From: Micromonospora sp. WMMD1128
GTDB taxonomy: Bacteria > Actinomycetota > Actinomycetes > Mycobacteriales > Micromonosporaceae
Assembly (NCBI RefSeq): GCF_027497235.1
Contig: NZ_CP114902.1
Coordinates: 4,242,001-4,306,000 of the forward strand
DNA length: 64,000 nucleotides
Direction of reading: 5' to 3'
Under the pieces are notes generated by a model, which worked only from the letters and a program-made list of their open reading frames with translations, was not told the origin of the DNA and ran no database searches. Numbering within the stretch: the first letter of the stretch is position 1; each line of letters opens with the position of its first letter. The translations under genes were made by a program, and so were the position numbers. Shown piece after piece: positions 58,201 through 64,000 of this stretch.

Positions 58201-60515
58201 TGCTGGACGAGCTGGCGCCGACCCGGGTCGACCTGCTCAAGATCGACGTGCAGCGCGCCGAGGCGGACGTGCTGGCCGGGCTGGACGACCGGCACTGGCC
58301 ACTGATCGCGCAGGTCGCCATGGAGGTGCACGACGCGCCCGGCACCGCCACCGCCGGCCGGCTGGCCGAGCTGGTGGCGCTGCTGGAGGCGCGCGGCTTC
58401 ACCGTGGTCACCCGCCAGGACGACCTGCTGGCCGGCACCGACCGGCACACCCTGCACGCGGTCCGCCCCGAGTACGCCGCCGCGCCCGGTGAGGTGATTG
58501 GCGGGGGCCCCGCCACAGCAGAATCCGATAACGCGGGCCCCCGCCTAACACTTCGGGAGTGGCTCGCCGAGCGGCTGCCGGCGCACCTGGTGCCGGCCGC
58601 GGTGGTGGTCCTCGACGAGCTGCCGCTGACCCGCAACGGCAAGCTCGACCGGGCGGCGTTGCCCGCGCCACGGCCCGACCGCCCGGCCGGCGACCCGGCG
58701 GTGACCCCCGCCAACCGGGCCGAGGAGATCCTGGTCGAGGCGTGGCGGGAGGTGCTCGGCGTGGCCACGTTCGGCGTGACCGACAGCTTCTTCGCGCTCG
58801 GCGGCGACTCCATCCGCAGCATCCAGATGCAGGTCGCGGCGCAGAAACGAGGACTGTCGTTCCAGCTCAACGACATCTTCACGCACCAGACGATCCGGGA
58901 CCTGGTGACGCACGGCCGGATCACGCTGGACGGCGTGGCGACCGAGCCGGCCGCGCACGACGGGCGGTTCACGCTTGTCGACGCCGCCGACCGGGAGCTG
59001 CTGCCGGACGGGCTCGTCGACGCGTACCCGATGACCGCGCTCCAGCTCGGCATGGTCTACCACGGTGAGCTGACCGGCGACCCGGCCGTCTACCACAACG
59101 TCACCGCGCACGAGGTGGCCGCGCCGCTCGACGTGGCGGCGCTGCGCCGGGCGCTTGCCGTCCTGGTGGACGCGCATCCGGCGCTGCGGACCGGTTACGC
59201 GCTCGGCGCGTACACCGAGCCGTTGCAGCTCGTCCACGCGCGGGTGCCGGTCGACCTGCCGGTGACGGACCTGACCGGCCTCGACGCGCCGGCCCGCCGG
59301 GCCCGGATCGACGCGCTCGTCGCCGAGGAACGCCACCGTCCGTTCGACTGGGCCCGGCCGCCGCTGCTGCGGCTGCACGCGGTCCGCACCGGCGGCGACG
59401 GGTTCACGCTGCTGGTCGCCGAGCACCACAGTGTCCTCGACGGCTGGAGCCTGCACCTGCTCCTGGCCGACCTGCTCACCGGGTACGACCGGGAACGGGC
59501 CGGCACGCCCGCGGACGCCGACGCCGGGCTGCCGTTCCGGGAATATGTGGCGGCCGAGCGGGCGGCGCTTGCCGACCCGGTGATCCGGCGGTTCTGGCTG
59601 GACGGCCCCGGCGGCGCGCCGCCGCTGCTCGTCGGCGGCGCGCAGCCGAGGACCACCACCACCCAGCGGGTGCCGCTGCGGGACGGCACCACCGAGCGGG
59701 TGGCCGAGGTCGCCCGCGCCGCCGGGGTGCCGGTCAAGTCCTGGCTGTTCGCCGTGCACCTGCGGCTGATCGGCGAACTGGCCGGCCGGGACGACGTGGT
59801 CAGCGGCCTGGTGGTCGGCGGCCGGCCGGAGGGCGAGGGCAGCCCCGCCACGCTCGGGCTGTTCCTCAACACGCTGCCGGTGCGCCTCACGCTGGGCAGC
59901 CGGTCGGTGGCCGAGTTGGCGGCCGAGGCGTGGCGGGCCGAGCGGGAGCTGATGGGGCGCCACCGCTTCCCGCTCGCCGAAATCGTCCGGGCGGGCGGCG
60001 CGGGTCCGCGCTTCGACCACTTCTTCAACTGGACCCACTTCCCGCCGCGCCCGGCCGGCGACGGCACCCGCATCGTGGACAGTCGGGGCGTCACGGTGGA
60101 CGTGGCGTTCAGCCTCGCCGTCGACGCCGAGCTGGATGCCGGGCGGCTCGGGCTGATGGTCCAGTACGACCACCGGCACGTACCGGCCGACCGGGTGGAC
60201 GCGCTCACCGACGGCTTCCGCCGGTTGCTGGCGGCCGAGCCGGACGCGCCGTTGCCGCCGGTGGTCTCGCCGCCGACGGTCGCCGGGGGCGCGCGGGACC
60301 AGTGGGCGGACCGGGTGGCGGCGGCCTGGCAGGAGGTGCTGGGCGCGGCCCCGCGCGACCCGGCGACCGGGTTCCTCGCCGCCGGCGGTGACTCGCTGCG
60401 CGCGCTGCGCCTGGTCACCGTGCTGCGCCAGCGCCACGGCAGCGACCTGACGCTGCCGGAGTTCACCGCGCTTGGCAGCTACCGGGAGCTCGTCGACCGG
60501 GTGGCCCGCGGATGA
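55215..60515 (+). CDS. NRPS, inactive C - A (with FkbM methyltransferase insert) - T - C - T
   Basis: 1766 residues, GTG start. Residues about 1-350 resemble a condensation domain but lack HHxxxDG (the site reads ATPLIADPASL), so it is probably dead. A domain about 375-1150 (TSGSTG at 520, followed by TPRP in place of xPKG); by-eye code DAKDLGLVDK matches the Glu code DAKDLGVVDK except one position. An FkbM-type SAM methyltransferase (about 815-1085; LDVGANIGMFSLF at 859) sits between A8 and A10. T1 Ser1199, an active C with HHSVLD at 1404-1409, and an unpaired T2 Ser1727 (AGGDSL) follow. T2 lacks a cis A domain. A GC-rich inverted repeat is inserted at 58500-58549. Confidence 0.92.
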   Translation: MNGYRLSPVQRLAWAGKQDLVRARVRLDRPLDRARLQAAVDAVVARHEALRLTLVHHPGLRVPLQDVDDDRTVTVGAQGELSVTLTDDALELAATPLIADPASLRLVLADLARAYADDLPPADEEALQFLDVTEWQVEEREQAPAPAPVAPAVRLVEPHGDDPGAVVTATLPAADLAGIAEAAGCAAETVLLAAWAVAVTRRAEAPAGVEDADLVLARWHDGRRAEGTAAVVGPLGGYGPLRLALPLPAAPAELLAAVRATEATADETFHLVDPVDEATGAVAGFAVQPAVAPDTLVPLGAATAEVPVPPPPTGPRLTVLTGTGDGEVTLRVSGGRWLLDSLVAVLRSLPAALAGDAPLAVLGAGEAGWLSEAGGSAATASPRTLVDLLDAGLAGMDPQAPAVVAADGAYSVEELDRRAARVAAALAARGLAGAPVGVLATRSRDTVVAFLGVLRAGAVFVPLDPDAPAPRVAAQLRAVGADCVVGVGGPATVSVEELVAAGGPPPPAPAPTDPAYVIFTSGSTGTPRPVRVSHAAAAHLAGALEATVYADSPAGLRVAVNAPLTFDASMKQLVQLAHGRSLFLVPEDVRRDGAVLAATLAEHRVDVLDLTPSQARILLAGAGDARLPRLLLLGGEAVGDDLWTEMAALPGVRAVNLYGPTECTVDSTVAEIRAGEPPTIGRPLPGVAVRVLDERLRPVPPGAAGELCVAGPQLADGYLGDKEATARRFVELPLPDGGVERVYRTGDRVRFDAERRLRYLGRLDDQVKIHGFRVEPGEVAAVLRGHPEVADAAVVARDDDGYGDRLVAYVRPRAGASLDLTRVTGINPHETRYLYDEIFTQRVYLRDGIVLRPGATVLDVGANIGMFSLFVHQVCPDATIHAFEPVPAVVEALRRNVAEFGVPATVHAHGLSREAGEVSFTYYPGYSMMSGHAAYADPDAEIGVIKRYLANERDAADDAGADADARDVLLDRADELLAERFAGRELTVPVRSLSAVLDELAPTRVDLLKIDVQRAEADVLAGLDDRHWPLIAQVAMEVHDAPGTATAGRLAELVALLEARGFTVVTRQDDLLAGTDRHTLHAVRPEYAAAPGEVIGGGPATAESDNAGPRLTLREWLAERLPAHLVPAAVVVLDELPLTRNGKLDRAALPAPRPDRPAGDPAVTPANRAEEILVEAWREVLGVATFGVTDSFFALGGDSIRSIQMQVAAQKRGLSFQLNDIFTHQTIRDLVTHGRITLDGVATEPAAHDGRFTLVDAADRELLPDGLVDAYPMTALQLGMVYHGELTGDPAVYHNVTAHEVAAPLDVAALRRALAVLVDAHPALRTGYALGAYTEPLQLVHARVPVDLPVTDLTGLDAPARRARIDALVAEERHRPFDWARPPLLRLHAVRTGGDGFTLLVAEHHSVLDGWSLHLLLADLLTGYDRERAGTPADADAGLPFREYVAAERAALADPVIRRFWLDGPGGAPPLLVGGAQPRTTTTQRVPLRDGTTERVAEVARAAGVPVKSWLFAVHLRLIGELAGRDDVVSGLVVGGRPEGEGSPATLGLFLNTLPVRLTLGSRSVAELAAEAWRAERELMGRHRFPLAEIVRAGGAGPRFDHFFNWTHFPPRPAGDGTRIVDSRGVTVDVAFSLAVDAELDAGRLGLMVQYDHRHVPADRVDALTDGFRRLLAAEPDAPLPPVVSPPTVAGGARDQWADRVAAAWQEVLGAAPRDPATGFLAAGGDSLRALRLVTVLRQRHGSDLTLPEFTALGSYRELVDRVARG
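57661..58470 (+). other. Domain: FkbM-type methyltransferase inserted in the adenylation domain
   Basis: Residues about 816-1085. Motifs HETRYLYDEIF, VLDVGANIGMFSLF (SAM-binding), IHAFEPVPAVVEALRRN and VDLLKIDVQRAEADVLAG are those of FkbM-family O-methyltransferases. It lies where N-methyltransferases interrupt A domains, between A8 and A9. Methyl acceptor unknown. Confidence 0.85.
58500..58549 (+). repeat. GC-rich inverted repeat between methyltransferase and A9-A10 region
   Basis: Arms ggcgggggccc (58500-58510) and gggcccccgcc (58535-58545) flank a 24-nt loop. The right arm plus the next bases (gggcccccgcctaac) match the core of the element at 52434-52447. It encodes the loose linker GGGPATAESDNAGPRL, so it is tolerated in frame. 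Confidence 0.8.
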
Positions 60516-61684
60516 CCGGGTTCGGCACCGCCGCGGTGCACGGCGACGACGGCCTGGTCCCCGGCGGGGCGGTCGCGCCGCCGATCGTGCAGAGCGCCAC
60601 GTTCAGCGCCGAGTCCGACGAGCGGTTCACCGAGATCGCCACCGAGACGCGGGGCAGCGCGTTCTACACCAGGTACGGCAACCCGAACCACGCGCAGGTG
60701 GCCGCCGTGGTCGCCGCGCTTGAGGGCGCGGAGACCGGGCTGGTCACCGCTTCCGGGATGGGCGCGATCAGCACGGTCGCGCTGGCCCTGCTCGCCGCCG
60801 GCGACCACATGGTGGTGCAGCGCAGCACGTACGGCGGCACCACCTCGCTGGCCACCGGGCTGCTGGCGCGCTTCGGTGTCGCCTGCACCCAGGTCGACCA
60901 GACCGACGCGGACGCGTTCACCCGGGCGCTGCGGCCGGAGACCCGGCTGGTGCTCGTGGAGACGCCGAGCAACCCGCTGCTGGAGCTGACCGACCTGGCC
61001 GCCGTCGTCGGGACGGCGCACGCGGCCGGCGCGCTCGTGGTGGTGGACAACACGTTCGCCACGCCGGTCAACCAGCGCCCGCTCGCCGCCGGCGCGGACC
61101 TGGTCTGGCACAGCGGCACGAAGTTCCTCGGCGGGCACTCCGACGTGTCCGCCGGGGTGGTGGTGGGCGGCGCGGAGCTTGTCGAACGGGTGTGGCGGAC
61201 GGCGATCGTCACCGGCGCCACGCTCGGCCCGGTGGACGCCTGGCTGCTGCTGCGCGGCCTGCGGACGCTGTCGCTGCGGGTGGAGCGGCACAACGCCAAC
61301 GCGCTGGCCCTGGCCGAGGCGCTGGAGGGCCATCCGGCGGTGGCCCGGGTCCGCTATCCCGGGCTGCCCTCGCACCCGCAGCACGCGCTGGCCCGCCGGC
61401 AGATGACCGGGTTCGGTGGGGTGCTCGGCGTCGAGCTGGCCGCCGGCCGCGACGGCGCGGCGGCGCTGCTGGCCGGGCTGCGGCTGGCCAAGCGGGCGGC
61501 CAGCCTCGGCAGCGTCAGCACGCTTGTGGTGCACCCGCGCTCGATGTGGGCCGGGATCGTGGACGCCGACCAGCTCGCCGCCGCCGGGATCGGCGCGGGC
61601 CTGGTGCGCGTCTCCACCGGTATCGAGGACACCGCCGACCTGGTGGCCGACTTCCGGACCGCGTTGGAGGAGGTGCCGGCCTGA
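60512..61684 (+). CDS. Cys/Met-metabolism PLP-dependent enzyme (cystathionine gamma-lyase / gamma-synthase family)
   Basis: 390 residues. Family motifs SAFYTRYGNPNHAQVAAV, LVTASGMGAIST, VVVDNTFATPVNQRPLAAGADLVWHSGTKFLGGHSD with PLP-lysine Lys204, and LRTLSLRVERHNANALALAEAL. Members do alpha,beta- or alpha,gamma-elimination or replacement on amino acids with a leaving group (homoserine esters, cystathionine, Met). The ATG overlaps the NRPS stop (ATGA), so it is probably in the biosynthetic operon. It could make or modify an amino acid building block. Precise reaction is not deducible. Ends 3 bp before the convergent regulator stop. Confidence 0.88.
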   Translation: MTGFGTAAVHGDDGLVPGGAVAPPIVQSATFSAESDERFTEIATETRGSAFYTRYGNPNHAQVAAVVAALEGAETGLVTASGMGAISTVALALLAAGDHMVVQRSTYGGTTSLATGLLARFGVACTQVDQTDADAFTRALRPETRLVLVETPSNPLLELTDLAAVVGTAHAAGALVVVDNTFATPVNQRPLAAGADLVWHSGTKFLGGHSDVSAGVVVGGAELVERVWRTAIVTGATLGPVDAWLLLRGLRTLSLRVERHNANALALAEALEGHPAVARVRYPGLPSHPQHALARRQMTGFGGVLGVELAAGRDGAAALLAGLRLAKRAASLGSVSTLVVHPRSMWAGIVDADQLAAAGIGAGLVRVSTGIEDTADLVADFRTALEEVPA

Positions 61685-61687
61685 CGG

Positions 61688-62332
61688 TCAGGATCCGAGG
61701 TAGCGCAGGATCGCCAGCACCCGGCGGCTGTACCCGATGGCGTCGGAGAGGTCGAGCTTGTCGAAGATGGCGTTGACGTGCTTCTCCACCGCGCTCTGCG
61801 AGACGTGCAGCCGCTGGGCGACGGCGGCGTTGGTGTGGCCCTGCGCCATGTGGTGCAACACGTCGCGTTCTCGTGGGGTGAGACGGCTGAGCGGATCGGT
61901 GCGGCTCGTGCCCGACATGAGCTGCCGCACCACCTCCGGGTCGAGTGCGGTGGCGCCGGCGGCGACCCGGTCGAGCGCGTCGAGGAAGTCCTCGACCTGG
62001 GCGACGCGGTCCTTCAACACGTACCCGACGCCCTCGGAGCGGTCGGCGAGCAACTGCGCGGCATAGCGCTTCTCGACGTACTGGGACAAGACCAGCACCG
62101 CGACGGTGGGGAACTCGCGGCGGATCTCCAGCGCGGCCCGCAGCCCGTCGTCGCTGTTGGTGGGCGGCATCCGCACATCCGTGACCACCACCTCGGGACG
62201 GTGCCGCGCGACGGCGGAAACCAGGTCGTCGGCGTCGCCCACCGCGGCCACCACCTCGTGCCCCTCATCGACCAGCAACCGGGTGAGCCCGTCCCGGAGC
62301 AGCGTCGAGTCCTCGGCCAGGACTATCCGCAC
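61688..62332 (-). CDS. NarL/LuxR-family response regulator
   Basis: 214 residues, GTG start. Receiver (LAEDSTLLRDGL, phospho-Asp in VVTDVRMPP, Lys in VLKDR) and LuxR-type HTH (LTPRERDVLHHMAQGHTNAAVAQRLHVSQSAVEKHVNAIFDKL). It overlaps the kinase gene's stop by 10 bp. Partner of the kinase. It faces the end of the biosynthetic operon; a role in its control is possible only by proximity. Confidence 0.92.
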   Translation of the reverse strand: MRIVLAEDSTLLRDGLTRLLVDEGHEVVAAVGDADDLVSAVARHRPEVVVTDVRMPPTNSDDGLRAALEIRREFPTVAVLVLSQYVEKRYAAQLLADRSEGVGYVLKDRVAQVEDFLDALDRVAAGATALDPEVVRQLMSGTSRTDPLSRLTPRERDVLHHMAQGHTNAAVAQRLHVSQSAVEKHVNAIFDKLDLSDAIGYSRRVLAILRYLGS

Positions 62333-63489
62333 GGGAGCGTCGCCCGGATCGTGGTCGGACCGCCCGGCGGGCTGGACACGTCGAGGTTGCCGTCGAGAGC
62401 CGCGGCCCGCCGGGCGAGGCCACGCAGCCCGCTGCCGGCGGGATCGGCCCCGCCCCGGCCGTCGTCACGGACCCACATGTCCACTCCCCCGTCCCCGGCC
62501 CTGATCTCGATGTCGATCACGGAAGCGCCGGCGTGCTTCGCCGCGTTGGTGATCGCCTCGCAGGCGATGAAGTAGAGCACGGCCTCGACCGGACGCGGCG
62601 GGCGGTCGGGCAGTGCGTGGCTGATCCGCACCGGGATCGGCGTGCGCCGGGCCACCATGGTCAGCACCTCGTCCAGCGGGCTGTGGTCGAGCGCGGACGG
62701 ATAGACCTGCCAGGCCACCTCCCGCAGCTCGTCGAGGGCCCACTGCACGTCGGCGTGCGCCTGGTCCAGCAGTGCCCGCGCCCGGTCCGGGTCGCGGCTA
62801 CGTCGCGCGCGACCCAAAAGCATGCCGAGCGCGACGAGACGCTGTTGCACGCCGTCGTGCAGGTCCCGCTCGATCCGGCGGCGCTCCGCGTCGACCGCCG
62901 CCATGACGCCGGCCCGGCTCTCGGTCAGCTCGTCGATCCGGCGCCGAAGCGCGTCTTCGCCGTCGGGCTCCAGCATCCGCCGTGCGAGATGCCGATCCAG
63001 CGCGCCGACGCTGGCGACCGCCTGGAGGTTCACCAGGAGCAGGCCCGCCCCGATCACGACTTGCAGCAGCAGATCGGGCGCGGCGACGCCGCCGGACCCG
63101 ACGGCACGGAGGAGAACGGCCGCGAGCACCACGCCCACGGCCAGCACCCCGACGGTGAGCGCACCGAGCAGGCCCGGCACGACCCGCAGCGCGAGGTAGC
63201 CGACGGCCCGCCGGCCGGTGGCGCGCAGCGGGGCGGGCGCCGGACGGTTCGCGGCCCAGGCCAGCCGCCGCCGCTCCCACCAGGCCGCCACCGGGGCGTA
63301 CCGGAGGACGGCGGCGAGGACGCGGCGGCGCAGCGCCGGAACCGGCACGGTCAGGGCCAGCAGCAGGCCGGCCGCAACCAGGATCGCCACCTCGACGGCG
63401 GCGGAGACGACACCGGCGGCGACGCCGAGCACGGGCCGCGCCCACCGGCCGATCCGCACGCCTCCGGTCGGCGCCCCGGTCACCACCAT
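62323..63489 (-). CDS. NarL-type sensor histidine kinase (HisKA_3)
   Basis: 388 residues. Two paired membrane stretches (about 18-44 and 100-125 plus a third at about 128-150), then the dimerisation box ERRRIERDLHDGVQQRLVALGMLLGRA with its phospho-His, and HATPase motifs ACEAITNAAKHAGAS, RDDGRGGADPAGSGLRGLARR. ATG 63489 (MVVTG) has GGGGAGG 6 bp upstream; ATG 63531 has the ribosome site too close. No extracellular sensor domain is visible. Forms a two-component system with the LuxR gene. Confidence 0.9.
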   Translation of the reverse strand: MVVTGAPTGGVRIGRWARPVLGVAAGVVSAAVEVAILVAAGLLLALTVPVPALRRRVLAAVLRYAPVAAWWERRRLAWAANRPAPAPLRATGRRAVGYLALRVVPGLLGALTVGVLAVGVVLAAVLLRAVGSGGVAAPDLLLQVVIGAGLLLVNLQAVASVGALDRHLARRMLEPDGEDALRRRIDELTESRAGVMAAVDAERRRIERDLHDGVQQRLVALGMLLGRARRSRDPDRARALLDQAHADVQWALDELREVAWQVYPSALDHSPLDEVLTMVARRTPIPVRISHALPDRPPRPVEAVLYFIACEAITNAAKHAGASVIDIEIRAGDGGVDMWVRDDGRGGADPAGSGLRGLARRAAALDGNLDVSSPPGGPTTIRATLPCG

Positions 63490-63523
63490 CCGCCCCTCCC
63501 CGCCGGCCTGCCGGTGCCGCCGC

Positions 63524-64000
63524 TCACCCATCCTCCCCCAGGTGACCCCGGCTGCGGTACACCGTGCCGGATCGCACCGGCAGGCCCGGTCCGCCGACTC
63601 CGTCCGGCTCCGGTCGACGGCGGGCGTGTCCGGGGAGGGTACGGCATGAGCCACCCGGAGTCGGATCACCGGCGACCTCCGCGGCGACCGGACGTCGCCG
63701 CTGCCGGAGCAGGCCGGACACCACGAGCGCGCCGAGCACCAGCGCGCAGACGACGATGACGACGTTCTGGAGGGCACCCGCCCATTCCTCGACCACGTGC
63801 CAGTTGGCGCCGAGCTGGTAGCCGGCGAGCACGAACACGGTGTTCCAGACGAGACTGCCGAGCGTGGTGTAGAACAGGAACCTGCCGATCGGCATCCGTT
63901 CCACGCCGGCCGGGACGGAGATCAGGCTCCGGAAGATCGGAATCATGCGCCCGAAGAACACGGTCGCCGTGCCGTGCCGGGCGAACCACGCCTCGGTCCG
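63524..64000 (-). CDS. DedA-family membrane protein (partial, 5' end beyond the window)
   Basis: The visible 158 residues read HGTATVFFGRMIPIFRSLISVPAG (the conserved DedA FxxRxxP...R...PAG region) and then a membrane helix pair (GSLVWNTVFVLAGYQLG, VIVVCALVLGALVVSGLL), followed by a Pro/Arg-rich tail. DedA proteins act as membrane lipid flippases or envelope homeostasis factors. Frame stays open to position 64000, so the start is outside. It lies 34 bp upstream of the kinase on the same strand. Confidence 0.85.
   Translation of the reverse strand, partial: RTEAWFARHGTATVFFGRMIPIFRSLISVPAGVERMPIGRFLFYTTLGSLVWNTVFVLAGYQLGANWHVVEEWAGALQNVVIVVCALVLGALVVSGLLRQRRRPVAAEVAGDPTPGGSCRTLPGHARRRPEPDGVGGPGLPVRSGTVYRSRGHLGEDG

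Noticed and set aside
37945..61684. Siderophore cluster reading (SyrP + NRPS + MFS_3 exporter)
   Set aside because: No siderophore-binding lipoprotein, Fe-siderophore ABC importer, reductase or iron-regulator box adjoins the operon. The PKS module and Cys thioesterase fit better elsewhere, though it is not excluded.
61684..61690. Terminator between the PLP enzyme and the response regulator
   Set aside because: The convergent stop codons are 3 bp apart and I see no hairpin in either 3' end, so none is annotated.

Overview
The window is about 64 kb of very GC-rich (roughly 70-75 %) actinobacterial chromosome. Codon bias, GTG starts, frequent 4-bp gene overlaps, a PptT/PptH pair, DinB/DUF664 and conservon-like genes and GC-rich hairpin repeats suggest Micromonospora or a close relative. 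This is an inference from style, not from a marker gene. No rRNA, tRNA or CRISPR array was seen.

Left part (1-24.1 kb): ordinary accessory and metabolic genes. These are a glycogen-debranching-type enzyme with an SCP2-like protein, a GH88/105-type hydrolase, a DinB-like protein and a GH26-like protein. A pair of MEDS-domain regulators (anti-anti-sigma and anti-sigma types), a DivIVA-like coiled coil, a small SH3 exoprotein and a prolyl-iminopeptidase-like hydrolase follow. Next are PptH-PptT, a large catalase behind a sigma-B-like promoter, a Tat-exported glycosidase, a GH18 chitinase with its own promoter, a secreted cyclophilin and a DUF72 protein. The block ends with an unusual receiver/thioredoxin-reductase fusion paired with a histidine kinase, a DUF5709 protein and a methyltransferase.

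Middle (24.1-33.8 kb): one long minus-strand operon encodes a nitrate/nitrite-sensing (NIT) kinase-like protein whose expected phospho-histidine is Asn, a roadblock protein, and a complete branched-chain-amino-acid-type ABC importer (binding protein, two permeases, two ATPases). An XRE regulator and a cytochrome P450 follow. From 34 to 37.2 kb lies a large secreted propeller/Ig-repeat protein.

Right part (37.9-61.7 kb): a six-gene biosynthetic operon in which all five junctions are 4-bp overlaps. Gene 1 is a 3982-residue NRPS-PKS-NRPS protein (C-A-T-KS-AT-ACP-C-A-T-TE) that continues in frame into a complete MFS exporter; its thioesterase carries Cys in place of the nucleophilic Ser. Gene 2 is A-T-C, genes 3 and 4 are tandem SyrP-type Fe(II)/2-oxoglutarate dioxygenases, gene 5 is C*-A(with FkbM methyltransferase insert)-T-C-T with a dead first condensation domain, and gene 6 is a Cys/Met-metabolism PLP enzyme. 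By-eye specificity codes suggest Ala (gene 2), Glu (gene 5), Asn/Asp (gene 1, first A) and an uncertain small residue (gene 1, second A). The unreduced beta-keto unit directly before the last amino acid, plus a Cys-type TE, makes a 3-acyl tetramic acid product an attractive hypothesis. PptT (11.3 kb) could activate the carrier domains.

Right edge (61.7-64 kb): a NarL-type two-component system and the 3' part of a DedA-family membrane protein that runs off the window.
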